Below are positions 1-6,456 of a stretch of 18,210 nt of DNA, in pieces (the first letter of the stretch is position 1; every line of letters starts with the position of its first letter). The notes beneath the pieces were generated by a model that had not been told where the DNA came from, ran no database searches, and saw only the letters and a program-made list of their open reading frames with translations. The stretch spans positions 1-18,210 of the forward strand of contig DAGO01000048.1 in NCBI GenBank assembly GCA_002498185.1, given 5' to 3'. Source of the DNA: Euryarchaeota archaeon UBA10 (GTDB lineage: Archaea; Thermoplasmatota; Poseidoniia; Poseidoniales; Poseidoniaceae). A program made the position numbers and the translations under genes.

Positions 1-50
1 AGGCTACACTATGGGGCCAGTGCAAACTCGGCGACCTGCCTTCCCCATTT

Positions 51-67
51 AAGCGCGACGGGCGCTT
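51..67. other. short GC-rich inverted repeat at the 3' end of the HAD gene
   Basis: AAGCGC at 51-56 pairs with GCGCTT at 62-67 around a 5-nt loop, and the right arm touches the stop codon of the minus-strand HAD gene. On the minus strand the hairpin is followed by an A/G-rich stretch, not a T tract, so it does not look like a standard archaeal terminator. Bases 1-66 otherwise hold no recognisable gene. A six-bp stem may be chance. Confidence 0.25.
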
Positions 68-729
68 CAAACGCGCCACTCAAATTGAAGCCAATCCTTC
101 TCTTTCGCAATTGTCTTCAGACGGCCTTCTGCATTTACTGCAACCGGATTTCCGGTTATTGACATGAAAAAAGAGTCCGCATGTGTGTTACCATAACCCC
201 AACAATCAGACAAGTCGTGGCCTAGGTTTGCAGCATCTGATTCTACAATAGGAACCTTGCCTTTTCTTCTAGGAACACTCCAACCTCTCTCAGAGCCACT
301 CATGATTCCTGTCATCTTTTCCGGGCCACAGCCATAGACCGCATCCATTCCAAGATAGTCAGACATTGCTTGCGCCATTGGCATTACAGTGGCGGTAACT
401 AGAACTAAACGATGCCCTAATTCGCGATGCCATTCTAATCTCTGAAGTGCCTCATCGCTAACTCTCTTCGACAGCTTAGTCTCGACTATTTCAGCAGAAT
501 ATTTGCGCAGGGTTTCCCAATTGCATAGTGCCAAATGGCCACGATTTCTTGCAGCATCGTAAATGGATCTGCCTCGTAACAAATTGCCTATGAATCCTAG
601 ACTCCACATGGTTGTACCCAGAGGAATTCGCCACGGGCGGCGTCGAGCAAGCATTGCTGTGAGGGTTTTTTCGCTAGATGCATCCAACAGGGTGCCATCC
701 AAATCGAAGTATGCTGTAACCCCAGCCAT
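67..729 (-). CDS. HAD-superfamily hydrolase, subfamily IB (phosphoserine phosphatase-like)
   Basis: Predicted cytoplasmic phosphatase of the HAD superfamily, substrate unknown. Numbered from the ATG at 729 (220 aa), motif I is FDLDGT with nucleophile D9 and acid/base D11. A helical cap follows (about 20-100). Motif II is VTAT (111-114), motif III is probably a lysine in RRKGK (about 154-158), and motif IV is GYGNTHAD (178-185). The length and cap resemble the HAD-IB family (SerB-like, TIGR01490 type). Motif IV normally reads GDSxxD; here the first acidic residue is Asn, while D185 remains. I prefer the ATG at 729 because the conserved core begins right after it. An in-frame GTG at 759 would add ten residues and lie 8 nt past the upstream gene's stop. 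Neither start has a clear Shine-Dalgarno sequence. It probably shares a transcript with the winged-helix-like gene upstream. Confidence 0.85.
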   Translation of the reverse strand: MAGVTAYFDLDGTLLDASSEKTLTAMLARRRPWRIPLGTTMWSLGFIGNLLRGRSIYDAARNRGHLALCNWETLRKYSAEIVETKLSKRVSDEALQRLEWHRELGHRLVLVTATVMPMAQAMSDYLGMDAVYGCGPEKMTGIMSGSERGWSVPRRKGKVPIVESDAANLGHDLSDCWGYGNTHADSFFMSITGNPVAVNAEGRLKTIAKEKDWLQFEWRV

Positions 730-767
730 GATGTAGTGGCAGAGAAGGTTGCCCTTCACACTGTCGC

Positions 768-1037
768 TTATTCACTATCATCAGGACCGTATACTCGGCG
801 ACCTGCCACATGGTCCTGCCACCATATTAGATGCGTTTTCAGATGTCTGGGAATAAAAAAGCCAACCTTCCTTGGAGTGAGGCCATGATTTTTCAGTTTC
901 TTATCGTGAGTTAAATGCGCCACAATTGTTTGTGCGCTGCAGCCAGGATTTGCAAAAACAAAGCGCCTTATTTCATCCTTGAGCCGTTGCAGTCTTGCCT
1001 TCTTTTGAGTTCCTTTACCTATTGTTGGTGGTGACAT
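768..1037 (-). CDS. small basic winged-helix-like protein
   Basis: Unrecognised 89-residue protein, rich in Lys/Arg/His. After a basic N-terminus there is a helix around RLKDEIRRFV (23-32). The segment NPGCSAQTIVAHL then reads like the first two helices of a winged helix, and TPRKVGFFIPRHL resembles a recognition helix; the C-terminus is strand-like. I infer a DNA-binding fold, not a proven family. The ATG at 1037 is preferred; an in-frame TTG at 1067 would add ten residues. A TATA-like TTTGATAT lies about 26-28 nt upstream of the ATG. The gene is divergent from the 117-aa gene, with a perfect inverted repeat in the spacer, so it could regulate itself or its neighbour. It may be cotranscribed with the downstream HAD gene. 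Confidence 0.65.
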   Translation of the reverse strand: MSPPTIGKGTQKKARLQRLKDEIRRFVFANPGCSAQTIVAHLTHDKKLKNHGLTPRKVGFFIPRHLKTHLIWWQDHVAGRRVYGPDDSE

Positions 1038-1099
1038 AAGCCGAAAATCATGGTCAACCCATATCAAAGACTAGGTTGAATACCCATTAGTCCCGGGTA

Positions 1100-1133
1100 A
1101 TGCGAGAGATTTTGAATCCCCGACCTCTCGCAT
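1100..1133. repeat. perfect 9-bp inverted repeat in a divergent promoter region
   Basis: ATGCGAGAG at 1100-1108 is the exact reverse complement of CTCTCGCAT at 1125-1133, with a 16-nt AT-rich middle. The right arm ends 12 nt before the ATG at 1146, and the middle includes ATTTTGAAT, the best TATA-like match for that gene though farther out than ideal. A shorter inverted repeat, TACCC/GGGTA (1081-1085 and 1095-1099), abuts it on the left. The placement suits a repressor operator or a 5' mRNA structure; no regulator is proven. Confidence 0.55.
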
Positions 1134-1145
1134 GCATTGGTCAAC

Positions 1146-1499
1146 ATGGTAGATTCCGTTGAAATCAAGCGCGTAGGTATTCGCGATTACTTATCCATAG
1201 ACGTTGAAGTATGGATGAATCACCCTGATGATATGGATTTCAAACCACGAACCCACCTCAGTGGAAATCGTTTTTCGATTTCCTCAGCTAGCAACGGAAG
1301 AGAGATGGCCAGTATCGAGCTTGATGATGAGCAAATGGAGGCGGCTGAAAGAGACCGCCAAGTTGAACTTCGAGTCAAATTTGGAGTCCACGGAATGCAC
1401 GGCAGACTCAATCACATTCATCCAATCATTGCTGATGGAAAAGCGAAGAAACTTGCTAACGCAAATTGGAAAACTGTACAGCCGATTCAGTTTAATTAA
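1146..1499 (+). CDS. hypothetical protein, 117 aa
   Basis: No family recognised. It has no signal peptide or membrane segment. The protein is mixed charge: an N-terminal strand-like part (VEIKRVGIRDYLSIDVEVW), a Ser/Asn-rich middle, an acidic helix IELDDEQMEAAERDRQ, and a His-rich stretch (HGMHGRLNHIHPI) that could bind metal, though this is only suggestive. The ATG at 1146 is used; an in-frame TTG at 1137 would add three residues. The gene is divergent from the winged-helix-like gene and ends 1 nt before the stop codon of the opposing PKD lipoprotein gene. It is accepted as real because it fills a gap on the plus strand exactly between two good genes and keeps an open frame with plausible codon use. 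Confidence 0.65.
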   Translation: MVDSVEIKRVGIRDYLSIDVEVWMNHPDDMDFKPRTHLSGNRFSISSASNGREMASIELDDEQMEAAERDRQVELRVKFGVHGMHGRLNHIHPIIADGKAKKLANANWKTVQPIQFN

Positions 1500-1500
1500 C

Positions 1501-2664
1501 TCAATCGTAAGCGACTTCGGTCAATATAGGAGTTAACACCGTAATCACGATTGTAAGTGTCCAATCGTTACCTGCATCAGGGTCTGGTGCTCCAGGAATA
1601 ATTGAGTCTGGGTCTGCATTTTGAGCAACCACTGTCCACACCCACTCACCTTGACCAAATCTTGCGCCTGGTTCGTTTAGGAGGCTTCTCATGAGTTCTT
1701 CCTCACTATCAGCATCATAAACTCCCTCTTCTGCAGAAGGATTCAATTTACTAGCATTTAACTCGGCCATTGTAGACTCGTTTCTAGTAATGTTTCCAGG
1801 GCTGGTTTGTGCACTTTTTCTGTGACCATCATCGACAATATTGAGTGATAAAGTGAAATTGTCGGGCGGGAATACAAGGTCTTGATCTAATTCTAGTACA
1901 GCGTCGTATGCCATGATTCTAACATCTAACCCTGGAGTCATGTTATCGCTCCAAGAATCGCCTTGTGCTAGATATTCATCATAGGTCCATTCCAATGTGT
2001 TCTGTATCCATGACACCTTGAATCTACGTGGCTGTATTTCGATTGTGAATTGCTCAGAAACTACGCCACCTACTCCATCATCGACAGTCAGTGCGCCCAT
2101 GATTGTGCCACTGCTTTCAGTTGGCAGATACACTATATCTTCAGTCGAATCGACGTCGTTTCTGGTATCTCCATCTCCATCACTATCTTCCAAGTAATTC
2201 AAATCCCACATGAATTTCATTGGTCCGCCCTCTGGGTCGACTGTGTTGGATGCATCAAGTAGGATTATGTCGCCACTGCGAACAACTTCAGGAATTGATA
2301 GATTGATTTGTGGAGCTCCATTTACTCTAACTAGTACAGTTGTCGAATCGGTTCCGCCTTGATCATTAGTCACGGTTAACCTGACATTGAACTGTCCCGA
2401 TTTCAAGAACTGGTGTGAAGTAAATCCAGTAATGGTGGTCGCTTCTGTACCATCGCCAAAATCCCAGTTATATTCTGTAATTACTCCTTCAATAGCATCC
2501 GATGCTCTAGCATCGAAAGTCACTTCCTCACCTTGCTGAATTTCAGTAGGTGTTGCCGTAAGTGCTGCTCTAGGCTCTACAGTAGACTCAAGGACGCCTG
2601 TGCAACCTGTAAGGAGTTGAACCAACAAAAGGGCCCCGATAAATAACGGCCGTTTGCGGTTCAT
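1501..2664 (-). CDS. secreted lipoprotein with two PKD-like domains
   Basis: Predicted lipoprotein of the cell surface, 387 aa. The N-terminus is MNRKR followed by a hydrophobic segment and a lipobox LLTGC, giving a predicted lipidated C21. A canonical PKD domain spans about 33-113 and carries the WDFGDGT signature (67-73). A second PKD/cadherin-like module follows (about 117-212) with a DSDGDGDTRND loop that resembles a calcium-binding loop. Residues 213-387 form a Trp- and Asp-rich region that I do not recognise. PKD domains usually serve in extracellular adhesion or carbohydrate contact; the ligand is unknown. A GGAAG Shine-Dalgarno-like sequence lies just before the ATG, and AGATAATAAG about 20-26 nt upstream could be a TATA element. 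It lies 51 bp downstream of the acidic-protein gene on the same strand and is tail to tail with the 117-aa gene (1-nt gap). Confidence 0.85.
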   Translation of the reverse strand: MNRKRPLFIGALLLVQLLTGCTGVLESTVEPRAALTATPTEIQQGEEVTFDARASDAIEGVITEYNWDFGDGTEATTITGFTSHQFLKSGQFNVRLTVTNDQGGTDSTTVLVRVNGAPQINLSIPEVVRSGDIILLDASNTVDPEGGPMKFMWDLNYLEDSDGDGDTRNDVDSTEDIVYLPTESSGTIMGALTVDDGVGGVVSEQFTIEIQPRRFKVSWIQNTLEWTYDEYLAQGDSWSDNMTPGLDVRIMAYDAVLELDQDLVFPPDNFTLSLNIVDDGHRKSAQTSPGNITRNESTMAELNASKLNPSAEEGVYDADSEEELMRSLLNEPGARFGQGEWVWTVVAQNADPDSIIPGAPDPDAGNDWTLTIVITVLTPILTEVAYD

Positions 2665-2715
2665 AACTTCCGCTAAAGCGCTTATTATCTAACCCTGTCC
2701 CTTCAATGGGCTAAA

Positions 2716-3048
2716 TTAGTCTGATTCGAAATCTATCTCTGAAGGCAGGTCGCCGATGATTTCAGCCCCTTCCAACATATCATCAAACTCGGTTTCTTCT
2801 ACCGTATTCAATTCATAATTTGATTCCATTTCATCATCGAGTAGGTCGCTAACCTCAACAAACCCCGAATCATATTCTGGTGTTGCTTCAACGACCTCCG
2901 ATTCGGTTAACTGAACCTCTTCGGACTCAAGTGCAGACAAGGTTTCATCGAGTAATTCTTCCTTATCTAATTCCGGTAAATCAACCGGCTCATGAACAAC
3001 TTCTTCGGTCTCTTCGGACTTCTTCCAAAACCAATCCCGGATACCCAT
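2716..3048 (-). CDS. highly acidic small protein, unknown function
   Basis: No family recognised. The 110 residues begin with an amphipathic, aromatic/basic head (MGIRDWFWKKSEE), and the rest is dominated by Glu and Asp with scattered Leu/Val. There is no signal peptide or membrane span. A WFWKK head before an acidic, probably disordered tail could bind a membrane surface or a basic partner; this is inference only. The ATG at 3048 is the only sensible start. AT-rich sequence (TTTCTATTTTCATTA on the minus strand) lies about 20-33 nt upstream. The gene is divergent from the DnaQ-like exonuclease and is followed after 51 bp by the PKD lipoprotein gene, so the two may share a transcript. Confidence 0.65.
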   Translation of the reverse strand: MGIRDWFWKKSEETEEVVHEPVDLPELDKEELLDETLSALESEEVQLTESEVVEATPEYDSGFVEVSDLLDDEMESNYELNTVEETEFDDMLEGAEIIGDLPSEIDFESD

Positions 3049-3122
3049 GAATACCGTTGGCGGGATAATGAAAATAGAAATTGTGTAGTGATGTTCATTT
3101 GGCTCGGCTTCCAGCCCCCCTC

Positions 3123-3950
3123 ATGGTCGATGTCTTGGAGGGGCACAGGGTTCTGGCATTTGACCTCGAAACAACTGGGATTTCTACTAATAATGACAGA
3201 ATTGTACAGGTTGCATTAATTGGGGCAGATGCGGATGGAAATCCGATACATCACGACATACTAGTCAATCCACAAAGGCCCATTCCCCGTGATGCTTCAA
3301 GAGTTCACGGAATTTATGACCAAGATGTTCGCAGTAAGCCTGTCTTCAAAGAATGTGCCAACGAGTTGGCGGAATTGATGGAAGGGGCTGTAATAGTCGG
3401 CCATAATGCTAGGAAATTCGACATGCCACTTCTACAGAATGAGTTCTACAGATGTGGTATTTCTCCACCTAAGCCATTGGTTGTTCTAGACACCTTGGAG
3501 GCAGTTAGGAGGTTGAAGATTCCAAGGCCACACAATCTTGGGGCACAATGTGCTAGGCACGGTATTGATTTGTCAAATGCTCACGATGCTGCTGCTGATG
3601 CTGCTGCTTGCTTGTTACTACTGTGGAAAGTAATGAGAGACCACCCCTCTAGTTTCAGACGCTCACTGCAAGAAATTGAGGAATGGCTGATTAGTGGAGA
3701 AGTTCGCAAAGATGAAAGTGAATTAGGAAGGGCGTTAACCGACCTTGAATCGTTAGATAAAAATGGAAGAATTAGAATTGACGAAGGCGCGTATATTGTG
3801 GCGTTTGGAAGACATCGCGGCAAAGACTTGCAAAGTATAGAGAGAGAAGATCCCCGGTATGTGGACTGGTTGATTTCGGCGAATGGAATAGAAGATGATG
3901 CAGCCAGGGAGATTTTGAGTGAACTAGTTTCAAGCATCAGGAATGGGTGA
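3123..3950 (+). CDS. DnaQ-like (DEDDh) 3'-5' exonuclease with ExoX-type C-terminal domain
   Basis: Predicted 3'-5' exonuclease (275 aa) acting on DNA or RNA ends in repair or proofreading. The RNase H-fold domain carries Exo I FDLETTG (D14, E16), Exo II GHNARKFD (N95, D100) and Exo III with H154 and D159 five residues later, giving the complete DEDDh set. Residues 225-250 (FGRHRGK...DPRYVDWL) match the small C-terminal domain seen in ExoX-like proteins. The ATG at 3123 is preferred because the catalytic strand starts about ten residues later; an in-frame TTG at 3081 would add fourteen residues. The gene overlaps the opposing RecB/Cas4-like nuclease gene by 21 nt at their 3' ends, so two nuclease genes converge here. 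It is not a polymerase III epsilon subunit in the bacterial sense, since no partner polymerase is nearby. Confidence 0.9.
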   Translation: MVDVLEGHRVLAFDLETTGISTNNDRIVQVALIGADADGNPIHHDILVNPQRPIPRDASRVHGIYDQDVRSKPVFKECANELAELMEGAVIVGHNARKFDMPLLQNEFYRCGISPPKPLVVLDTLEAVRRLKIPRPHNLGAQCARHGIDLSNAHDAAADAAACLLLLWKVMRDHPSSFRRSLQEIEEWLISGEVRKDESELGRALTDLESLDKNGRIRIDEGAYIVAFGRHRGKDLQSIEREDPRYVDWLISANGIEDDAAREILSELVSSIRNG

Positions 3951-5075
3951 CCAAGCCAACACATCACACCAGTGTCCAACTCTCCATGTATCTCTATTTG
4001 TCATCGCACTCCCAATGAAAATCGGTCCTTGGTGCCCTGTTGCAAGAAGCTCTTGCAACGCTTCCTTGCCTCGCCCATCGAAGTTGACTGGAACCTGTAT
4101 TCCCGTAGGCATAGCTCTTCCTTCAGCATTTGCAGGTTCACAAATTTCGGCGACTCCAGAGCCGTTTATATCGTCATAGTGATGTAATAGTATGACAGAG
4201 TCTGAGAAGTCCTCGGTTCCCAATGTTCCATTCTCTAAACGCCAATTCCACCAATGAGGGCACCATGCTTTCCAATCACAAAAGCCTCCACAAGAAGACT
4301 GCCCAGGAGTGGCTTCTAGCGGTGCCTCGCTAGGTTGTGTTTCCTCCCACGCTTTGAGAGCATCTTCCATTACCGAATCTCCTGTTGCGGTATATCTGGT
4401 TGCATTTTCAGTGTACCAACCTTCTGTTTTTACTGGCGGTGCATTTGGATTATTCGAGAGAAGGATATCTCTGTAAAGCAATAATTGTCGCTGAACTTCC
4501 GGTTTTAATTTCTCATTTGGAGCACGCCCTGTTTTGAGGTCTGCTACAACCCAACCTTGCAACTCTCCATTCGAGTCGACATCTGCAAAAAGCATGTCTA
4601 GCCTGCCCATCAATCGATTATCACTGGTTCTCAATTCGCCTTCAACCGCTATTACTCTTGACAATAAATTCCTCCAAATTCCAACGGTCGTTTTCAGAGG
4701 AGTTACTCCAATAGCACCAACGAATTCGAGAAGCATCTTGATTGCCCCTCTTTGCATTCTCTTCGCTTTATCCCATTCTTTTTCTTTCCACATCGGTCTT
4801 CTTGGAGTTGCAAAGAAAATCTCTTTTTCTTCCTCCCATCTTTGTTTCAAAAATTTCTCAGCCATTTCTGGTAACCAATGTGTTTCGCTTGAATCCCGAC
4901 CGGATAAATTCACTTGAAGGAGGTCCTCAATTGAAGCATGTACTGCCGTTCCTAGACTTGCCGCCATTCCTGCTTTTCTTGGCAGCCTTTGCCTACTTAG
5001 CCAGTACATACGAGGGCAGGTTTCGTATCTATTCCATGCGGATGGAGAAAGTGTGTGTACTCTTCCCTCGCCCAT
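3930..5075 (-). CDS. PD-(D/E)XK nuclease, RecB/Cas4-like, with Fe-S cysteines
   Basis: Predicted nuclease of 381 aa. SPSAWNRYETCP places C20 in the N-terminal helix, as in Cas4/AddB-type enzymes. G42-H46 (GTAVH) fits the usual G..H motif. The catalytic set is GRLD (D160), ADLK (D179, K181) and QLLLY (Q197, Y201). A C-terminal cysteine group C262, C266, C272 (SCGGFC...WC) should join C20 to hold a 4Fe-4S cluster; the first gap is three residues where two is more usual. About 100 residues after the cluster (280-381) are extra relative to short Cas4 proteins and unrecognised. The ATG at 5075 is chosen because the conserved core starts within ten residues; an in-frame TTG at 5150 would overlap the divergent gene's promoter. 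There is no CRISPR array or other cas gene, so a repair role is more likely than CRISPR adaptation. Confidence 0.85.
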   Translation of the reverse strand: MGEGRVHTLSPSAWNRYETCPRMYWLSRQRLPRKAGMAASLGTAVHASIEDLLQVNLSGRDSSETHWLPEMAEKFLKQRWEEEKEIFFATPRRPMWKEKEWDKAKRMQRGAIKMLLEFVGAIGVTPLKTTVGIWRNLLSRVIAVEGELRTSDNRLMGRLDMLFADVDSNGELQGWVVADLKTGRAPNEKLKPEVQRQLLLYRDILLSNNPNAPPVKTEGWYTENATRYTATGDSVMEDALKAWEETQPSEAPLEATPGQSSCGGFCDWKAWCPHWWNWRLENGTLGTEDFSDSVILLHHYDDINGSGVAEICEPANAEGRAMPTGIQVPVNFDGRGKEALQELLATGHQGPIFIGSAMTNRDTWRVGHWCDVLAWSPIPDA

Positions 5076-5138
5076 AAACAGTCTTGAGTGCTTCAACTTC
5101 AAATTGCTTGGGGTTGCTTTGAGCAATTTAGGGGGCGA

Positions 5139-5146
5139 GATTATAC
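5139..5146 (+). promoter_or_regulatory. TATA box of the PAC2-family gene
   Basis: GATTATAC is centred at about 5143, some 26-27 nt before the ATG at 5170. That is the spacing expected for an archaeal promoter giving a leaderless transcript. An AGGAGGT sequence at 5150-5156 sits 13 nt before the ATG, too far for an ordinary Shine-Dalgarno site. If transcription starts at the ATG, it would not be in the mRNA. Confidence 0.5.
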
Positions 5147-5169
5147 ACAAGGAGGTATGTCCTCAATTC

Positions 5170-5970
5170 ATGGAAGGAGCAAAAGTATGGCTCGACAAGA
5201 GTATCGATATCGAAGATGCACTAGTAGTGTGCTGTTTTCCTAGCGTTGGAATGGTTTCTAGTGTAGTTGCGCACTTTTTGATCGATCACTTGAATCTAGA
5301 ATTCGTCGGTGGTGTTGCGCATCCAAAACTTCCAGCGATTTGCTTAGTCCAAGACGGCGTCCCCCTGCCTCCAATTCGAGCGTATGCTGGTGAGCCTATT
5401 TGCAAGCTGGAAGGAGTTTGTGATAAGGTACTTCTATTGATGAGTGAATTGATTGTCCCTGACCCACTGGTTCACGAAATCGTTAGCTCGCTATTCGAGT
5501 GGTCAAAGGAACAAAATGCTGCAATGGGGATTCTAATCGATGCTTTCGCTATGAAAGGAATGAAGGGCGGATTGAACGGAAATGAGCCGTTAGTTGAATA
5601 CGAAGACACAGAAGATGTTGATGTTCTAGGAGTTGCAGCTACACCGAAGATGGCTGAAATTCTACAAGGAATGGACATCAAATTACTAGAACAAGGAGTC
5701 ATCAAAGGAATGACTGGAGCGATGCTGAGTGAAGGTTCCAGCCGAAAGAGAAACATCATGAGTATCATGGTTGAAGCCGACCCAAGGTTCCCAGACGCTA
5801 GGGCTGCTGCAGTAATTATTGAGCATTTGAACAAGATGTTGCCTGTTGCTGATTTGGACCATGAGCCTCTACTTGCTGAAGCACAGCAATTAGAGGATCA
5901 AATTAGAAGCATGATGGAAGGGGCAGATTCAGAACCTTCTGCATCCTCAGCCTCTATGCTCTACGGCTGA
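5170..5970 (+). CDS. PAC2-family protein (proteasome assembly chaperone-like)
   Basis: Predicted soluble protein of 266 aa in the PAC2 family, which includes eukaryotic proteasome assembly chaperones and archaeal homologues (PbaB-type, COG2047). Typical features are an early ALVVCCFPSVGMVSS segment (about 17-31) after a short N-terminus, HPKLPAICL (about 52-60), and a later TPKMAEILQGMDI segment followed by GVIKGMTGAML (about 184-194). The C-terminal 40 residues are helical and end in a Ser/Ala-rich tail. The ATG at 5170 is chosen because the family's first strand begins soon after it and a TATA box lies 26 nt upstream; a GTG at 5053 would run through the divergent promoter. No proteasome gene is in the window, so a proteasome link rests on family knowledge only. 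It overlaps the opposing DUF2231-like gene by 24 nt at the 3' end. Confidence 0.85.
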   Translation: MEGAKVWLDKSIDIEDALVVCCFPSVGMVSSVVAHFLIDHLNLEFVGGVAHPKLPAICLVQDGVPLPPIRAYAGEPICKLEGVCDKVLLLMSELIVPDPLVHEIVSSLFEWSKEQNAAMGILIDAFAMKGMKGGLNGNEPLVEYEDTEDVDVLGVAATPKMAEILQGMDIKLLEQGVIKGMTGAMLSEGSSRKRNIMSIMVEADPRFPDARAAAVIIEHLNKMLPVADLDHEPLLAEAQQLEDQIRSMMEGADSEPSASSASMLYG

Positions 5971-6456
5971 TTTGCCAACAATAGCAACACCGATAATTAG
6001 CAGTACAATGCTTGCCCAGGTTGGGAATAGCATGACTGTTTCCTTAGGGAAAAATAGCAGCAGAGTCTCTCCACGTGAATACTCTCCACCCATGCCTGCA
6101 GTTGCAAGCATCAGAGCAACTGAGATCATGCCAATACTAGAATGGCGGACATCGACTTCTCCTCCCCACTTTCTTCGCAGAAGAATGCCTACTGCTAGAC
6201 CTGCAGAGGCCATAGATAGCAGGAGTTTGTTGGCCAGAATTGGATTTTCAATTCCTTCACTAGGAATTGCGTTCACTCCGCTAACAATTGCAAATGGAGT
6301 TGCTATCAATCCGCCTAGAAGAGCCCAATGCGCAACCGATTCTCTTGATAGTGGACCTTTCTTAATTGCACAAAGTAAGAATGCAACTCCTGCTAATGCA
6401 AACATTCCGATGGTAAGTTCGGTAGAAATTACGTGAAATGTACCAGCGGAAATCAT
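5947..6456 (-). CDS. DUF2231-like multi-pass membrane protein
   Basis: Predicted integral membrane protein of 169 aa with five hydrophobic segments (about 9-31, 43-62, 74-94, 106-122, 145-162). H8 and H43 sit at the edges of the first two helices, and H105 precedes the fourth. The GMGGEYSRGE motif (121-130) resembles the GG-E signature in DUF2231-type proteins, whose His residues have been suggested as haem ligands. Family assignment is by motif only. The start ATG overlaps the stop of the upstream Reeler-like gene as ATGA (6453-6456), implying translational coupling, so it should act with the two exported proteins of this operon. A membrane electron-transfer partner is possible. Its 3' end overlaps the opposing PAC2 gene by 24 nt. 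Confidence 0.75.
   Translation of the reverse strand: MISAGTFHVISTELTIGMFALAGVAFLLCAIKKGPLSRESVAHWALLGGLIATPFAIVSGVNAIPSEGIENPILANKLLLSMASAGLAVGILLRRKWGGEVDVRHSSIGMISVALMLATAGMGGEYSRGETLLLFFPKETVMLFPTWASIVLLIIGVAIVGKSAVEHRG

Noticed and set aside
3..167. Plus-strand open frame at the left edge (reads LWGQCKLGDLPSPF and on to a TGA at about 167)
   Set aside because: It would overlap the conserved motif IV and C-terminal part of the minus-strand HAD gene by about 100 nt, and no family is recognisable; likely chance.
1108..1133. Sequence resembling the 3' half of a tRNA (TTTGAATC followed by an acceptor-like end)
   Set aside because: The bases before the loop do not pair with those after it, and there is no D or anticodon arm; the paired arms are only 16 nt apart, so it is a simple inverted repeat.
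3588..3610. Short GCT-rich direct repeat in the exonuclease gene
   Set aside because: It encodes the alanine-rich helix around the Exo III motif (AHDAAADAAAC) and is explained by codon choice.
3930..5075. Cas4-like nuclease as a sign of a CRISPR system
   Set aside because: No repeat-spacer array and no other cas gene in the window; RecB-family nucleases with Fe-S clusters are common outside CRISPR.
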